Assembly (NCBI RefSeq): GCF_014648555.1
Contig: NZ_BMRI01000003.1
Span: forward strand, 198,704 to 247,409
Direction of reading: 5' to 3'
DNA length: 48,706 bases
Source: Kitasatospora griseola
Lineage (GTDB): Bacteria > Actinomycetota > Actinomycetes > Streptomycetales > Streptomycetaceae
The stretch's first letter is position 1. Every line of letters starts with the position of its first letter. The notes under the pieces were generated by a model, which saw nothing but the letters and a program-made list of their open reading frames with translations, searched no databases and had not been told where the DNA came from. The position numbers and the translations under genes are program-made. Below are positions 1-9,196 of this stretch, piece after piece.

Positions 1-312
1 GAGTCCGCCGGCCCGTCGTTCCAGGGGTGCGACGGTGAGGAGGAAGGCCCAGAAGTAGGGCATCCAGACCGAGCCGGCGACCCACAGCCCGCTGCCGAGG
101 AGGGAGACCACGGGATGGACCATCAGGTTGTGCGCGTCGGTGGAGGACACCGACTGGAGCCGGTGCACCGTCTCGGGGTCGCCGAACCGGGCGTAGAGCG
201 TGGTGCCGAGCAGCAGGGCGAGGTAACCGAGCGCGAACGGATTCGTCCGGGGGGTGGGGACGGCCCGCAGCCCCGGCCTGATCAGTCGTCGTCGCAGTTC
301 CGCGCTGGTCAT
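1..312 (-). CDS. rhomboid-like membrane protein (5' part, runs off window)
   Basis: The window holds the first 104 codons, read from an ATG at 312. GGGAGG lies just upstream on the minus strand. The N-terminus is basic (MTSAELRRRL), followed by a hydrophobic segment at about residues 25-38 (FALGYLALLLGTTLYARF), then a short loop and a second hydrophobic stretch near residues 70-95. The pattern resembles the rhomboid-like integral membrane proteins common in streptomycetes. Many of these lack catalytic Ser/His, and the catalytic region would lie beyond the window, so activity cannot be judged. It is divergent from the two-component operon. Confidence 0.6.
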   Translation of the reverse strand, partial: MTSAELRRRLIRPGLRAVPTPRTNPFALGYLALLLGTTLYARFGDPETVHRLQSVSSTDAHNLMVHPVVSLLGSGLWVAGSVWMPYFWAFLLTVAPLERRAGGL

Positions 313-664
313 GGTGCCTCCCGAACGCCTCGTCGGGCCCACGATACGGGTGGCAGGTGAAAGGTGTCTGGGTAAGTCCTGTGAAGACCACTGCGCGTGC
401 ATATGCCGCTCGCACACGTACCGTTACAGGTCGCAAGTGCTGCGGGTAAGGTACTGGCCCGTGCCCGCCCGAACGGGGACCTGCCAACCATGACGGTCCG
501 CGGCCGGAATCCTCCGGTCCGCCATGTCGAGCGGGGACGGCGTCCGTACGCTGCCAGGAGCAGCACCGGCGGGCGGGGCAACAGCCCACGACGGAACAAG
601 ACGACTACGAAGCGGAGCCCGCCGTCCCCACAGGCGGCCGGCCCGCAGCCCTGGGGGCGGTGGC
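313..664. other. divergent intergenic region
   Basis: These 352 bases separate the rhomboid-like gene from the response-regulator operon and must carry both promoters. An in-frame ATG at 524 could extend the response regulator by 47 codons. That stretch is Gly/Arg/Pro-rich and does not look like a receiver-domain N-terminus, so I take it as leader. No confident -35/-10 pair, hairpin or RNA gene was seen. Confidence 0.4.
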
Positions 665-1405
665 GTGACCGTGACAGAGATTCAGCAAGAGACGATCAGC
701 AGTGGCCCGGTGGGCACCCAGCGACGGGTGCTCGTGGTGGAGGACGAGCCGACCATCGCGGAGTCGATCGCGGCGCGGCTGGGAGCCGAGGGCTTCAAGG
801 TGGCGGTGGCCCACGACGGGCCGGGCGCGGTGGACGGCTTCCACACCTGGCAGCCGGACCTGGTGGTGCTCGACATCATGCTGCCGGGCTTCGACGGCCT
901 GGAGGTGTGCCGCCGGATCCAGGCCCAGCGCCCGGTGCCGGTGCTGATGCTGACCGCGCGGGACGACGAGACGGACCTGCTGGTGGGTCTCGGCGTCGGC
1001 GCGGACGACTACATGACCAAGCCGTTCTCGATGCGCGAGCTGGCGGCCCGGGTGAACGTGCTGCTGCGCCGGGTGGAGCGCGCCCAGCAGGCGGCCCGTA
1101 CGCCGGCGCTCGGCAGCCTGCGCTTCGGCGAGCTGGAGATCGACCACGTGCAGCGCCGGGTCCGGCTGGGTTCGGGCGACGTGCACCTGACGCCGACCGA
1201 GTTCGACCTGCTGGCCTGCCTGGCGGCGCAGCCGCGCGCGGTGCTGACCCGCGAGCAGCTGCTGGCCGAGGTGTGGGACTGGACCGACGCGTCCGGCACC
1301 CGCACGGTCGACAGCCACGTCAAGGCGCTGCGCCGGAAGATCGGCGCCAGCTGGATCCGCACGGTGCACGGCGTGGGGTACGCGCTGGAGGCTCCGCTGT
1401 CCTGA
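665..1405 (+). CDS. OmpR/PhoB-family response regulator
   Basis: DNA-binding response regulator of about 246 residues. The receiver domain (about 20-135) shows the acidic pair VVEDE, the phospho-acceptor Asp near residue 70 in VVLDIMLPG, the switch Thr in LMLTARDD, and Lys119 in MTKPFS. A winged-helix C-terminal domain follows (about 150-245), with the family hallmarks LTPTEFDLL, SRTVDSHV-like and RTVHGVGYAL. GTG at 665 is chosen because a G-rich stretch (GGGGGCGG) precedes it; GTG at 671 is equally possible. The gene ends 92 bases before a histidine kinase on the same strand, so the two probably form one operon. The position upstream of kgd matches S. coelicolor SCO5283/SCO5282 as I recall. 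The input signal is unknown. Confidence 0.9.
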   Translation: MTVTEIQQETISSGPVGTQRRVLVVEDEPTIAESIAARLGAEGFKVAVAHDGPGAVDGFHTWQPDLVVLDIMLPGFDGLEVCRRIQAQRPVPVLMLTARDDETDLLVGLGVGADDYMTKPFSMRELAARVNVLLRRVERAQQAARTPALGSLRFGELEIDHVQRRVRLGSGDVHLTPTEFDLLACLAAQPRAVLTREQLLAEVWDWTDASGTRTVDSHVKALRRKIGASWIRTVHGVGYALEAPLS

Positions 1406-1497
1406 CCCGGCGCCGCCGGTCCGGGCCTCCGGGGGGCCCGCGCGGCGTTCCGGCCGTGCACGGGAATCGTGCACGGGGGACGAGTACTGGGGACACC

Positions 1498-2637
1498 ATG
1501 ACCTTTCCGCAGCAACGCAACGGGGAAGCCGAGCCGACCCCGCAGCCCCCGCTGGCGGTGCGCGCCGCGCGCCGGGTGTGGGCCGACATCCGCCCGTTCG
1601 ACCCGGTGCGCTCGGTCAAGGGCAAACTGGCGATGCTGGTGGTCGTCTCGGTGGTGCTGGCCACCGGCATGGTGGTGGTGGCGATCCGGTCGGAGACCCA
1701 GATCCGGATCATCATGATCTTCTCGCTGATCGCCTCGCTGCTGTTCATGCAGTTCCTGGCGAACGGCCTGACCGCGCCGCTCAGGGACATGACGGCGGCG
1801 GCCAGGTCGATGGCCGAGGGCGACTACAGCGCCCGGGTCGACGTGTCCTCGCGGGACGAGATCGGCGAGCTGGCCGACACCTTCAACCGGATGGCGGGCG
1901 ATCTGGAGGCCGCCGACCGGCACCGCCGCGAGCTGATCGCCAACGTCTCGCACGAGCTGCGCACCCCGATCGCGGCGCTGCGCGGCCTGCTGGAGAACGT
2001 GGTGGACGGCGTGGTGAAGCCGGACCCGAAGAACCTGGGCGCCGCGCTGGAGCAGACCGAGCGCCTGGGCCGGCTGGTCACCCACCTGCTGGACCTGTCG
2101 AAGCTGGACGACGGCGTGGTCCCGTTGGACTGCCGCCCGTTCCAGGTGCAGGAGTTCCTGGACGGCGTGCTGCGGGGCGTGACGGTGGACGGCGCGACGG
2201 CGGGCGGCGCGTACGCCCGGCGCGAGGACGTGCGACTGGCGCTCGACGTGCAGCCGGCCGACCTGTCGGCGGTGGCGGACGCGGAGCGGCTGCACCAGGT
2301 GGTGGCCAATCTGGTGGACAACGCCTGCAAGCACTCGCCGGCCGGCGGCACCGTGACGGTGCGGGCCCGGGCGGTGGAGGCCGGCGGGCTGCTGCTGGAG
2401 GTCGAGGACCAGGGTCCGGGCATTCCGCCCGCCGACCGGGAGCGGGTGTTCGAGCGGTTCGGCCGCAGCGGTTCGCCGACGGCGCTCGGCCCGGGCAGCG
2501 ACGGCGGGACCGGTCTGGGCCTGGCGATCGCCCGCTGGGCGGTGGACCTGCACGGCGGCCGGATCCGGGTGGCGGAGGCTCCGGCCGGCTGTCGGATCGA
2601 GGTCACCCTGCCGGGTGAGAGCGTCGTCACCGCCTAG
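1498..2637 (+). CDS. membrane sensor histidine kinase
   Basis: HAMP-HisKA-HATPase kinase of 379 residues, paired with the response regulator just upstream. Two adjacent membrane segments lie at about residues 43-62 and 67-85, with only a few residues between them, so there is almost no extracellular sensor loop. A HAMP domain follows (about 85-135). The H box ANVSHELRTP puts the phosphorylated His at about residue 152. The N box is NLVDNACKHS and the G boxes are DQGPGIP and GGTGLGLAI. The lack of an external domain suggests sensing within or near the membrane. ATG at 1498 is taken; a long upstream in-frame extension overlaps the response regulator and is a shadow. A weak GGCGGTC/GACCGCC inverted repeat (2681-2708) lies downstream. 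Confidence 0.9.
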   Translation: MTFPQQRNGEAEPTPQPPLAVRAARRVWADIRPFDPVRSVKGKLAMLVVVSVVLATGMVVVAIRSETQIRIIMIFSLIASLLFMQFLANGLTAPLRDMTAAARSMAEGDYSARVDVSSRDEIGELADTFNRMAGDLEAADRHRRELIANVSHELRTPIAALRGLLENVVDGVVKPDPKNLGAALEQTERLGRLVTHLLDLSKLDDGVVPLDCRPFQVQEFLDGVLRGVTVDGATAGGAYARREDVRLALDVQPADLSAVADAERLHQVVANLVDNACKHSPAGGTVTVRARAVEAGGLLLEVEDQGPGIPPADRERVFERFGRSGSPTALGPGSDGGTGLGLAIARWAVDLHGGRIRVAEAPAGCRIEVTLPGESVVTA

Positions 2638-2926
2638 TTTGTGGCGGAACCGGTACAAACCATGTTCGAGGCCGGGCCGGGGCGGTCAACGAACCGTCCC
2701 GGACCGCCAGTTCGTCCGATTTTCACTCGGTATGACAGAGATCGACCCACCCGCCGGTTCCCTGCTTTCCGGCATCTCTAACGCACAGTTCCAGCCAAAA
2801 TCCGGTCCGACGATGTGATCTGGGCGACGCCTGACCATCGGGGACTGCGCGATCACTGGTCGGAGGCGTAGCCTTAATCCCCGCTGTCCACCATCCCAAA
2901 AGGAAGCGGAAGAGGGCGGTTGCCCC

Positions 2927-5900
2927 GTGTCGCCACACCAAGAAACCCCCAGCTCGGCAAGCTCCACTGGCTTCGGCCCCAATGAGTGGCTCGTCGACGA
3001 GATCTACCAGCAGTACCTCCAGGACCCGGCCTCGGTCGACCGTGCCTGGTGGGACTTTTTCGCCGACTACAAGCCCGGTACCGAGGTGACTCCAGTGACC
3101 CAGGCCGCAACTCCGGTCGGCTCCCAGCCGGCCCCCGTTGCCGCTCCCGCTGCCGCTGCTCCGGCCGCGGTCGCCCCCGCCGCTCCGGTCGCCGCCCCGG
3201 CGCCCGCGCAGCCGGTGGCCGCCCAGGCCCCGCTGGCCGCCGCTCCCGCCGCCCCGCCCGCGCCGAAGGTCGCGGCCCCGGCCGCCCCCGCCGCGCCGGC
3301 GCAGGCCGCCGCCGAAGGCCCGCAGCTGATCCAGCTGCGCGGCCCGGCGAAGGCCGTGGCGTCGAACATGGATGCTTCGCTGGAGGTCCCGACCGCCACC
3401 TCGGTGCGCGCGGTGCCCGCCAAGCTGTTGATCGACAACCGCATCGTCATCAACAACCACCTGCAGCGCGCCCGCGGCGGCAAGGTGTCCTTCACCCACC
3501 TGATCGGCTACGCGCTGGTTCAGGCCGTGAAGGCCAACCCGGGCATGAACTACAGCTACAAGGTGGAGGACGGCAAGTCCTACCTGGTGAAGCCCGAGCA
3601 CGTGAACCTGGGCCTCGCCATCGACCTGGTCAAGCCGAACGGCGACCGCCAGCTGGTCGTCGCGGCCATCAAGAAGGCCGAGACGCTCGACTTCTTCGGC
3701 TTCTGGCAGGCCTACGAGGACATCGTCCGCCGGGCCCGCGCCAACAAGCTGACCATGGACGACTTCACCGGCGTCACGGTCTCGCTGACCAACCCGGGCG
3801 GCATCGGCACCGTGCACTCCGTGCCGCGCCTGATGCAGAACCAGGGCACCATCGTCGGCGTCGGCGCGATGGAGTACCCGGCCGAGTTCCAGGGCTCCTC
3901 CCCGGAGACGCTGGCCCGCCTGGGCGTCTCCAAGATCATGACGCTCACCTCGACCTACGACCACCGGGTCATCCAGGGTGCGGCCTCGGGCGAGTTCCTC
4001 CGCTCGATCCACCAGCTGCTGCTGGGCGCGAACAACTTCTACGACGAGGTGTTCGAGGCCCTGCGGATCCCGTACGAGCCGGTGCGCTGGGCCACCGACG
4101 TGGCGACCACGCACGACGACGAGGTCAACAAGACCGCGCGCGTCATGGAGCTCATCCACTCCTACCGGGTCCGCGGCCACCTGATGGCCGACACCGACCC
4201 GCTGGAGTACATGCAGCGCAAGCACCCCGACCTGGACGTCACCACGCACGGCCTCACCCTGTGGGACCTGGAGCGCGAGTTCGCGGTCGGCGGCTTCGGC
4301 GGCCAGAAGATGATGAAGCTCCGCGACATCCTCGGCCTGCTGCGCAACACGTACTGCCGCACCGTCGGCATCGAGTACATGCACATCCAGGACCCGGCGC
4401 AGCGCAGGTGGCTGCAGGAGCGCCTGGAGAAGCCGTACACCAAGCCGGAGCGCGAGGAGCAGCTGCGCGTCCTGCGTCGGCTGAACTCGGCCGAGGCGTT
4501 CGAGACCTTCCTGCAGACCAAGTACGTCGGGCAGAAGCGTTTCTCGCTGGAGGGCGGCGAGTCGCTCATCCCGCTGCTGGACGCCACCATCGACGCCGCC
4601 GCCGAGCACCGCCTCGACGAGGCCGTCATCGGCATGGCGCACCGCGGCCGCCTGAACGTGCTGGCGAACATCGTCGGCAAGCCGTTCGGCAAGATCTTCG
4701 GCGAGTTCGAGGGCAACCTCGACCCGAAGTCGATGCACGGCTCGGGCGACGTGAAGTACCACCTGGGCTCCGAGGGCACCTTCACCGGCCTGGACGGCGA
4801 GACCATCAAGGTGTCGCTGGCCGCGAACCCGTCCCACCTGGAGACCGTCGACCCGGTCGTCGAGGGCATCGCCCGCGCCAAGCAGGACATCCTGGACTTC
4901 GGCGGCACGACCTTCCCGGTGCTGCCGATCCAGATCCACGGCGACGCGGCCTTCGCGGGCCAGGGCGTGGTCGCGGAGACCCTGAACATGTCGCAGCTGC
5001 GCGGCTACCGCACCGGCGGCACCGTGCACATCGTGGTCAACAACCAGGTCGGCTTCACCGCCGCCCCGACCTCCTCGCGCTCGTCGATGTACTGCACCGA
5101 CGTGGCCCGGATGATCGAGGCGCCGATCTTCCACGTGAACGGCGACGACCCGGAGGCCGTGGTCCGCGTCGCGCGGCTCGCCTTCGAGTTCCGCCAGCAG
5201 TTCCACAAGGACGTCGTGATCGACCTCATCTGCTACCGCCGCCGCGGTCACAACGAGGCCGACAACCCGTCGTTCACCCAGCCGCTGATGTACGACCTGA
5301 TCGACAAGAAGCGTTCGGTGCGCAAGCTGTACACCGAGGCGCTGATCGGTCGCGGCGACATCACCATGGAAGAGGCGGAGCAGGCGCTCCAGGACTTCCA
5401 GGGACAGCTGGAGAAGGTGTTCGCGGAGGTCCGCGAGGCCACCGCCACCCCGGCCCCGGCCGAGACCGGCCGCCCGGTCGCGAACTTCCCGGTGTCCATC
5501 CAGACCGGCATCTCCGCCGAGATGATCAAGCGGATCGCCGCCTCGCAGGTCAACCTGCCGGACTGGCTGACCGTCCACCCGCGTCTGCTGCCGCAGCTGC
5601 AGCGCCGCGCCGCCTCGGTCGAGGACAACACCATCGACTGGGCGACCGGCGAGGCGCTCGCCATCGGCTCGCTGCTGATGGAGGGCCACCCGGTCCGACT
5701 GGCCGGCCAGGACTCGCGCCGCGGCACCTTCGGCCAGCGCCACGCGGTGCTGATCGACCGGAACACCGGCGAGGACTACACCCCGCTGATGTACCTGACC
5801 GAGGACCAGGCCCGCTTCACCGTCTACGACTCGCTGCTCAGCGAGTACGCGGCGATGGGCTTCGAGTACGGCTACTCGCTGACCCGCCCGAACGCGCTGG

Positions 5901-6682
5901 TCATGTGGGAGGCGCAGTTCGGCGACTTCGTCAACGGCGCGCAGACCATGGTCGACGAGTACATCGCGTCCGCCGAGCAGAAGTGGGGCCAGCACTCCGG
6001 CGTCACCCTGCTGCTGCCGCACGGCATGGAGGGCCAGGGCCCGGACCACTCGTCCGCCCGCCCGGAGCGCTTCCTGGCGCTGTGCGCGCAGGACAACATG
6101 ACGGTCGCCATGCCGACCCTGCCGTCGAACTACTTCCACCTGCTGCGCTGGCAGGCGCACAACCCGCACCACAAGCCGCTGGTCGTCTTCACCCCGAAGT
6201 CGATGCTGCGTCTGAAGGCCGCGGCGTCCTCGTCGTCCGAGTTCATGAGCGGCTCGTTCCGCCCGGTGATCGGCGACAGCACGGTGGACCCGGCGCAGGT
6301 GCGCAAGGTGGTCATCACCTCCGGCAAGTTCTACTACGACCTGGAGGCGGCCCGGACCGAGCGCGGCGTCACCGACACCGCCATCGTCCGCGTCGAGCGC
6401 CTGTACCCGCTGCCGATCGCGGAGCTCCAGGAGGAGCTGGCCCGCTACGGCGAGGGCGTCCAGTTCGTCTGGGCCCAGGAGGAGCCGGCCAACCAGGGCG
6501 CCTGGCCGTTCATCGCGATGAACCTGGTCGACCACCTGCAGGTCGTCATCGGCCGCTCGGCCAACAGTGGCGCCCGCCTGCGCCGCGTCGCCCGCACGGC
6601 TTCCTCGGCCCCCGCGGTCGGCTCGGCCAAGCGGCACGCCGCCGAGCAGGCGGCCCTGGTCGACGAGGTGTTCGCGCTCTGA
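2927..6682 (+). CDS. kgd: multifunctional 2-oxoglutarate decarboxylase / dehydrogenase E1-E2 (Kgd/SucA type)
   Basis: Large TCA-cycle enzyme of 1251 residues. Domains in order: a short E1 N-terminal segment (about 12-52, [14 protein letters not shown]), an Ala/Pro-rich linker (about 60-125), an E2-type acyltransferase domain (about 140-375) with the catalytic His346 in TYDHRVIQG, and a full thiamine-diphosphate E1 domain (about 420-1250) with [11 protein letters not shown] and [11 protein letters not shown]. No lipoyl domain is seen, which is the normal actinobacterial arrangement: lipoyl groups come from the pyruvate dehydrogenase E2. In mycobacteria this fusion is controlled by the FHA protein GarA, so the same is possible here by inference. 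GTG at 2927 follows AGAGGGCGG. A strong hairpin closes the gene. Confidence 0.96.
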   Translation: MSPHQETPSSASSTGFGPNEWLVDEIYQQYLQDPASVDRAWWDFFADYKPGTEVTPVTQAATPVGSQPAPVAAPAAAAPAAVAPAAPVAAPAPAQPVAAQAPLAAAPAAPPAPKVAAPAAPAAPAQAAAEGPQLIQLRGPAKAVASNMDASLEVPTATSVRAVPAKLLIDNRIVINNHLQRARGGKVSFTHLIGYALVQAVKANPGMNYSYKVEDGKSYLVKPEHVNLGLAIDLVKPNGDRQLVVAAIKKAETLDFFGFWQAYEDIVRRARANKLTMDDFTGVTVSLTNPGGIGTVHSVPRLMQNQGTIVGVGAMEYPAEFQGSSPETLARLGVSKIMTLTSTYDHRVIQGAASGEFLRSIHQLLLGANNFYDEVFEALRIPYEPVRWATDVATTHDDEVNKTARVMELIHSYRVRGHLMADTDPLEYMQRKHPDLDVTTHGLTLWDLEREFAVGGFGGQKMMKLRDILGLLRNTYCRTVGIEYMHIQDPAQRRWLQERLEKPYTKPEREEQLRVLRRLNSAEAFETFLQTKYVGQKRFSLEGGESLIPLLDATIDAAAEHRLDEAVIGMAHRGRLNVLANIVGKPFGKIFGEFEGNLDPKSMHGSGDVKYHLGSEGTFTGLDGETIKVSLAANPSHLETVDPVVEGIARAKQDILDFGGTTFPVLPIQIHGDAAFAGQGVVAETLNMSQLRGYRTGGTVHIVVNNQVGFTAAPTSSRSSMYCTDVARMIEAPIFHVNGDDPEAVVRVARLAFEFRQQFHKDVVIDLICYRRRGHNEADNPSFTQPLMYDLIDKKRSVRKLYTEALIGRGDITMEEAEQALQDFQGQLEKVFAEVREATATPAPAETGRPVANFPVSIQTGISAEMIKRIAASQVNLPDWLTVHPRLLPQLQRRAASVEDNTIDWATGEALAIGSLLMEGHPVRLAGQDSRRGTFGQRHAVLIDRNTGEDYTPLMYLTEDQARFTVYDSLLSEYAAMGFEYGYSLTRPNALVMWEAQFGDFVNGAQTMVDEYIASAEQKWGQHSGVTLLLPHGMEGQGPDHSSARPERFLALCAQDNMTVAMPTLPSNYFHLLRWQAHNPHHKPLVVFTPKSMLRLKAAASSSSEFMSGSFRPVIGDSTVDPAQVRKVVITSGKFYYDLEAARTERGVTDTAIVRVERLYPLPIAELQEELARYGEGVQFVWAQEEPANQGAWPFIAMNLVDHLQVVIGRSANSGARLRRVARTASSAPAVGSAKRHAAEQAALVDEVFAL

Positions 6683-6707
6683 CGCGCTGACGCCCGCCCG
6701 GCCCTGT

Positions 6708-6742
6708 CGGCCCCCGTCCCCGGTCTCCGGGGGCGGGGGCCG
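6708..6742 (+). terminator. kgd terminator hairpin
   Basis: Left arm 6708-6721 (CGGCCCCCGTCCCC) pairs with 6730-6742 with a single mismatch around an 8-base loop. It lies 25 bases after the kgd stop. Confidence 0.75.
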
Positions 6743-6810
6743 CACCCGTTCCCGGGCGGCGCACTATCCTGGGCGACGGCGTACCAGAACCACCACCGGA
6801 GCGAGTAACC

Positions 6811-6990
6811 GTGTACTTCACCGACCGCGGCATCGAGGAGCTGGAGAGCCGGCGAGGCGAGGAGGAGGTCACTTTCGAGTGGCTGGCCGAGCGCCTGAAG
6901 GAGTTCGTCGACCTGAACCCGGACTTCGAGGTGCCGGTGGAGCGGCTGGCCACCTGGCTGGCCCGGCTGGACGACGAGGACGAGGACTGA
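6811..6990 (+). CDS. small conserved actinobacterial protein (DUF6104-like)
   Basis: A 59-residue acidic protein starting MYFTDRGIEELESRRG and ending in DDEDED. It is read from a GTG at 6811, with GGAGCGAG about 7 bases upstream. I recognise it as the short protein usually annotated DUF6104 that sits beside kgd in streptomycetes. It has no membrane segment or signal peptide, is rich in Glu/Asp/Leu, and probably helical. Function is unknown. The kgd terminator separates it from kgd, so it probably has its own promoter, and its stop codon lies inside the small hairpin CTGACG-N3-CGTCAG. Confidence 0.8.
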   Translation: MYFTDRGIEELESRRGEEEVTFEWLAERLKEFVDLNPDFEVPVERLATWLARLDDEDED

Positions 6991-7006
6991 CGCACCGTCA
7001 GCAGTG

Positions 7007-7039
7007 CGGCCCGGAAGGCGTTTTCCGCCTTCCGGGCCG
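7007..7039 (+). terminator. perfect 14-bp terminator stem
   Basis: CGGCCCGGAAGGCG at 7007-7020 pairs perfectly with 7026-7039 around the loop TTTTC. It ends the transcript of the small gene at 6811-6990. Confidence 0.85.
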
Positions 7040-7131
7040 TCGTCTTTCCGGGCGGCCCCGGGGTCGCGCCTCGGGGTGGGGTCGGGGTCGGCCGGGGGTG
7101 CGGTCCGGGTCCGGATCGGGGTCGGAGCGCC

Positions 7132-7189
7132 TTGACTTCCACCCGACGCGATATATCGTAAATACCAACGACAACGCGATACATCGCGT
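7132..7189 (+). promoter_or_regulatory. promoter with two PadR-type operator repeats
   Basis: A -35-like TTGACT (7132-7137) is followed about 18 bases later by an A/T-rich -10 region (about 7155-7162). Two copies of ACGCGATAYATCG begin at 7146 and 7174, exactly 28 bases apart. The second extends to a perfect inverted repeat, ACGCGAT-AC-ATCGCGT (7174-7189). The first overlaps the -10 region. By inference these are binding sites for the PadR regulator encoded second in the operon, giving autorepression. Confidence 0.65.
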
Positions 7190-7211
7190 ATGGGAGGACG
7201 GGGAGCCGGAC

Positions 7212-8105
7212 ATGTTCCAGCGGACGGTAGACAGCACCGAGACCATCACCTTCGACGAGGCCGTGCACATCCTGCACGTCCGGGCCGTCGACGGCACCGT
7301 GAACGTGGTCCCCACCGAGGGACCGGCCCGCCTCGAAGTGGCCGCCCTGGAGGGCGAGCCGATCGAGGTCACCCTGGTCGACGGCGAGCTCACCGTCACC
7401 TACAAGGACCTCAGCTGGGCCCAGTTCGGCGAGGCCGCGAAGTCCGTGCAGACCGTGAAGTCCTACTTCTCCGGCCTGCGCCGCAAGCGCCGCGTCGAGC
7501 TCACGGTGGCCGTCCCGGCCGCCGCCGCGGTCAAGGTCGGCACGGTCTCCGCCCACGCCACCGTCTCCGGCATCGCCGGCGAGGTCGGCGTGCACGGTGC
7601 CAGCGGCGACACCACGCTCGCCGGGCTGACCGGCCTGGTCTCCGCCAACACCGTCTCCGGCGACGTGGACGCCGAAGGCCTGTCCGGCGAGCTGAAGGTC
7701 AACACGGTCTCCGGCGCGGTCACCCTGGTGGCCGGCAGCGCCACCCGGATCCGCGCCCACTCGGTGTCCGGCGCGGTCACCCTCGACCTGGACGCCGCCA
7801 CCCCCACCGACATCGGCGTCACCACCGTCTCCGGCCCGGTCGGCGTCCGACTGCCCTCGTTCGCCGACGCCAAGGTCGAGGCCGGCACCACCAGCGGCAC
7901 CCTCTCCAGCGCGTTCGCCGAGCTCAGCGTCGGTGGCGGCTGGGGCTCCAAGAAGCTCTCCGGCCAGCTCGGCTCCGGCGCCGGCCGCCTCCAGGTGACC
8001 ACCGTCACCGGCTCGGTCACCGTCCAGCGCCGTCCCGACGCCGAGGAGGACCAGCCGGCCAAGGAACTGACCGCCGGCCCGCTCGATCTGACCAAGGAGG
8101 CCTGA
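7212..8105 (+). CDS. DUF4097-family beta-strand repeat protein
   Basis: A 297-residue protein made of repeated short beta units (TVSGxVxVxxxxG), for example HATVSGIAGEVGVHGASGDT, VSANTVSGDVDAEGL and AHSVSGAVTLDL, at about residues 110-240. This is the DUF4097 (bactofilin-/adhesin-like) repeat pattern. There is no signal peptide, membrane segment or lipobox, so it appears cytoplasmic. ATG at 7212 has GGGGAG 6 bases upstream. One base separates its stop from the ATG of the PadR gene, so the two are co-transcribed and probably coupled. DUF4097-PadR pairs are common in actinobacteria, and their physiological role is not known to me. Confidence 0.8.
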   Translation: MFQRTVDSTETITFDEAVHILHVRAVDGTVNVVPTEGPARLEVAALEGEPIEVTLVDGELTVTYKDLSWAQFGEAAKSVQTVKSYFSGLRRKRRVELTVAVPAAAAVKVGTVSAHATVSGIAGEVGVHGASGDTTLAGLTGLVSANTVSGDVDAEGLSGELKVNTVSGAVTLVAGSATRIRAHSVSGAVTLDLDAATPTDIGVTTVSGPVGVRLPSFADAKVEAGTTSGTLSSAFAELSVGGGWGSKKLSGQLGSGAGRLQVTTVTGSVTVQRRPDAEEDQPAKELTAGPLDLTKEA

Positions 8106-8106
8106 G

Positions 8107-9126
8107 ATGACCCCGGTGTTCGGCCACGGCCGGCTCCGCCTGTACCTGTTGAAGCTGCTCGACGAGAGCCCCCGGCACGGGTACGAGGTGATCCGCCTGC
8201 TGGAGGAGCGCTTCCACGGCCTGTACGCGCCCTCCGCGGGCACCGTCTACCCCCGGCTCGCCAAGCTGGAGGCCGAGGGCCTGGTCAGCCACACCACCGA
8301 GGGCGGCCGCAAGGTCTACCGGCTCACCGACACCGGGCGCGCCGAACTCGCCTCCCGCCAGGCCGAGCTGGAGGCCCTGGAGGCGGAGATCCACGACTCG
8401 GTCGGCCAGCTGGCCGGCGCCATCCGGCAGGACGTCCGGGACAGCGCCAAGGACCTGCGCGCCGAGTTCTGGCAGCAGGCCAAGGACACCCCGGCCGCCG
8501 CCGGCGACCCGTTCGCCACGCCCTGGCAGAACAAGGAGTCCTGGCAGCGCGCCAAGGAGCAGTTCGCCCAGCTCAAGGCCGAGGCCAAGGAGCAGGCCCG
8601 CCGCGCCAAGGAGCAGGAGAAGGCGGCCCGCCAGCAGGCCAAGGCCGCCGAGGCCGAGGCCAAGCGGCTGCGCGAGCAGTCCAAGGCCGCCCGCACCGCC
8701 GCCCAGCAGGAAGCCCTGCGGCTCAAGCGCCGGATCGAGGAGCAGGTCCGCGAGCACACCTCGCACGGCGACTGGTCCACCGGCCTGGCCGAGGGCCTGG
8801 CCGAACTCACCCGCGGCCTCGGCTCGCTGGCCGACGCCGCCCGCTGGGGCAGCACCGAGACGCCGGCCGCGGAATCGCCGACCGCCGAATCGCCGACCGC
8901 AGCGGAAGCCGTCCGGATCGACCTCGACAAGTCCGACGCCGAGCTGCCGGACTGGGCCCGCACCGACCCGGCCGGCGACCCGGCCCGCGAGCTGGAGCGC
9001 CTGCTCGACCGCTTCCGCGACCACGTCCGCGACACCGCCCGCGACCGCGGCGTGGACGCCGCCGGCCTGGCCCGCGCCCAGCAGGCACTGGCCGCCGCGG
9101 CCGGCGCCCTGCACCGGCGCCGCTGA
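8107..9126 (+). CDS. PadR-family transcriptional regulator with long coiled-coil tail
   Basis: A 339-residue protein. Residues about 8-85 form the PadR winged helix (LLDESPRHGYEVIRLLEE, then SAGTVYPRLAKLEAEGLV and GRKVYRLTDTGRAEL). Residues about 150-215 are extremely Lys/Glu/Ala/Gln-rich and should form a long coiled coil. The remainder is a low-complexity acidic region and a final helix. PadR proteins usually have about 110-180 residues, so the tail roughly doubles the size. AAGGAGG overlaps the end of the upstream gene. It probably represses its own operon through the repeats at 7146-7189. Confidence 0.85.
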   Translation: MTPVFGHGRLRLYLLKLLDESPRHGYEVIRLLEERFHGLYAPSAGTVYPRLAKLEAEGLVSHTTEGGRKVYRLTDTGRAELASRQAELEALEAEIHDSVGQLAGAIRQDVRDSAKDLRAEFWQQAKDTPAAAGDPFATPWQNKESWQRAKEQFAQLKAEAKEQARRAKEQEKAARQQAKAAEAEAKRLREQSKAARTAAQQEALRLKRRIEEQVREHTSHGDWSTGLAEGLAELTRGLGSLADAARWGSTETPAAESPTAESPTAAEAVRIDLDKSDAELPDWARTDPAGDPARELERLLDRFRDHVRDTARDRGVDAAGLARAQQALAAAAGALHRRR

Positions 9127-9129
9127 GCC

Positions 9130-9191
9130 CGAAGAGCCCCTGGCCTTCCCCCAACCCCTCTCGGGGCCGGGGGAAGGCCAGGGGCTCTTCG
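9130..9191. terminator. bidirectional terminator, 23-bp perfect stem
   Basis: The arm 9130-9152 (CGAAGAGCCCCTGGCC...) pairs perfectly over 23 bp with 9169-9191 around a 16-base loop. It sits between the convergent padR and dehydrogenase genes, four bases from the first stop codon and five from the second. Confidence 0.9.
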
Positions 9192-9196
9192 CCTGC

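Noticed and set aside
2723..6745. Very long open frame on the minus strand opposite kgd
   Set aside because: It mirrors kgd codon by codon, is Arg/Val/Gly/Leu-biased without any domain, and is a GC-rich antisense shadow.
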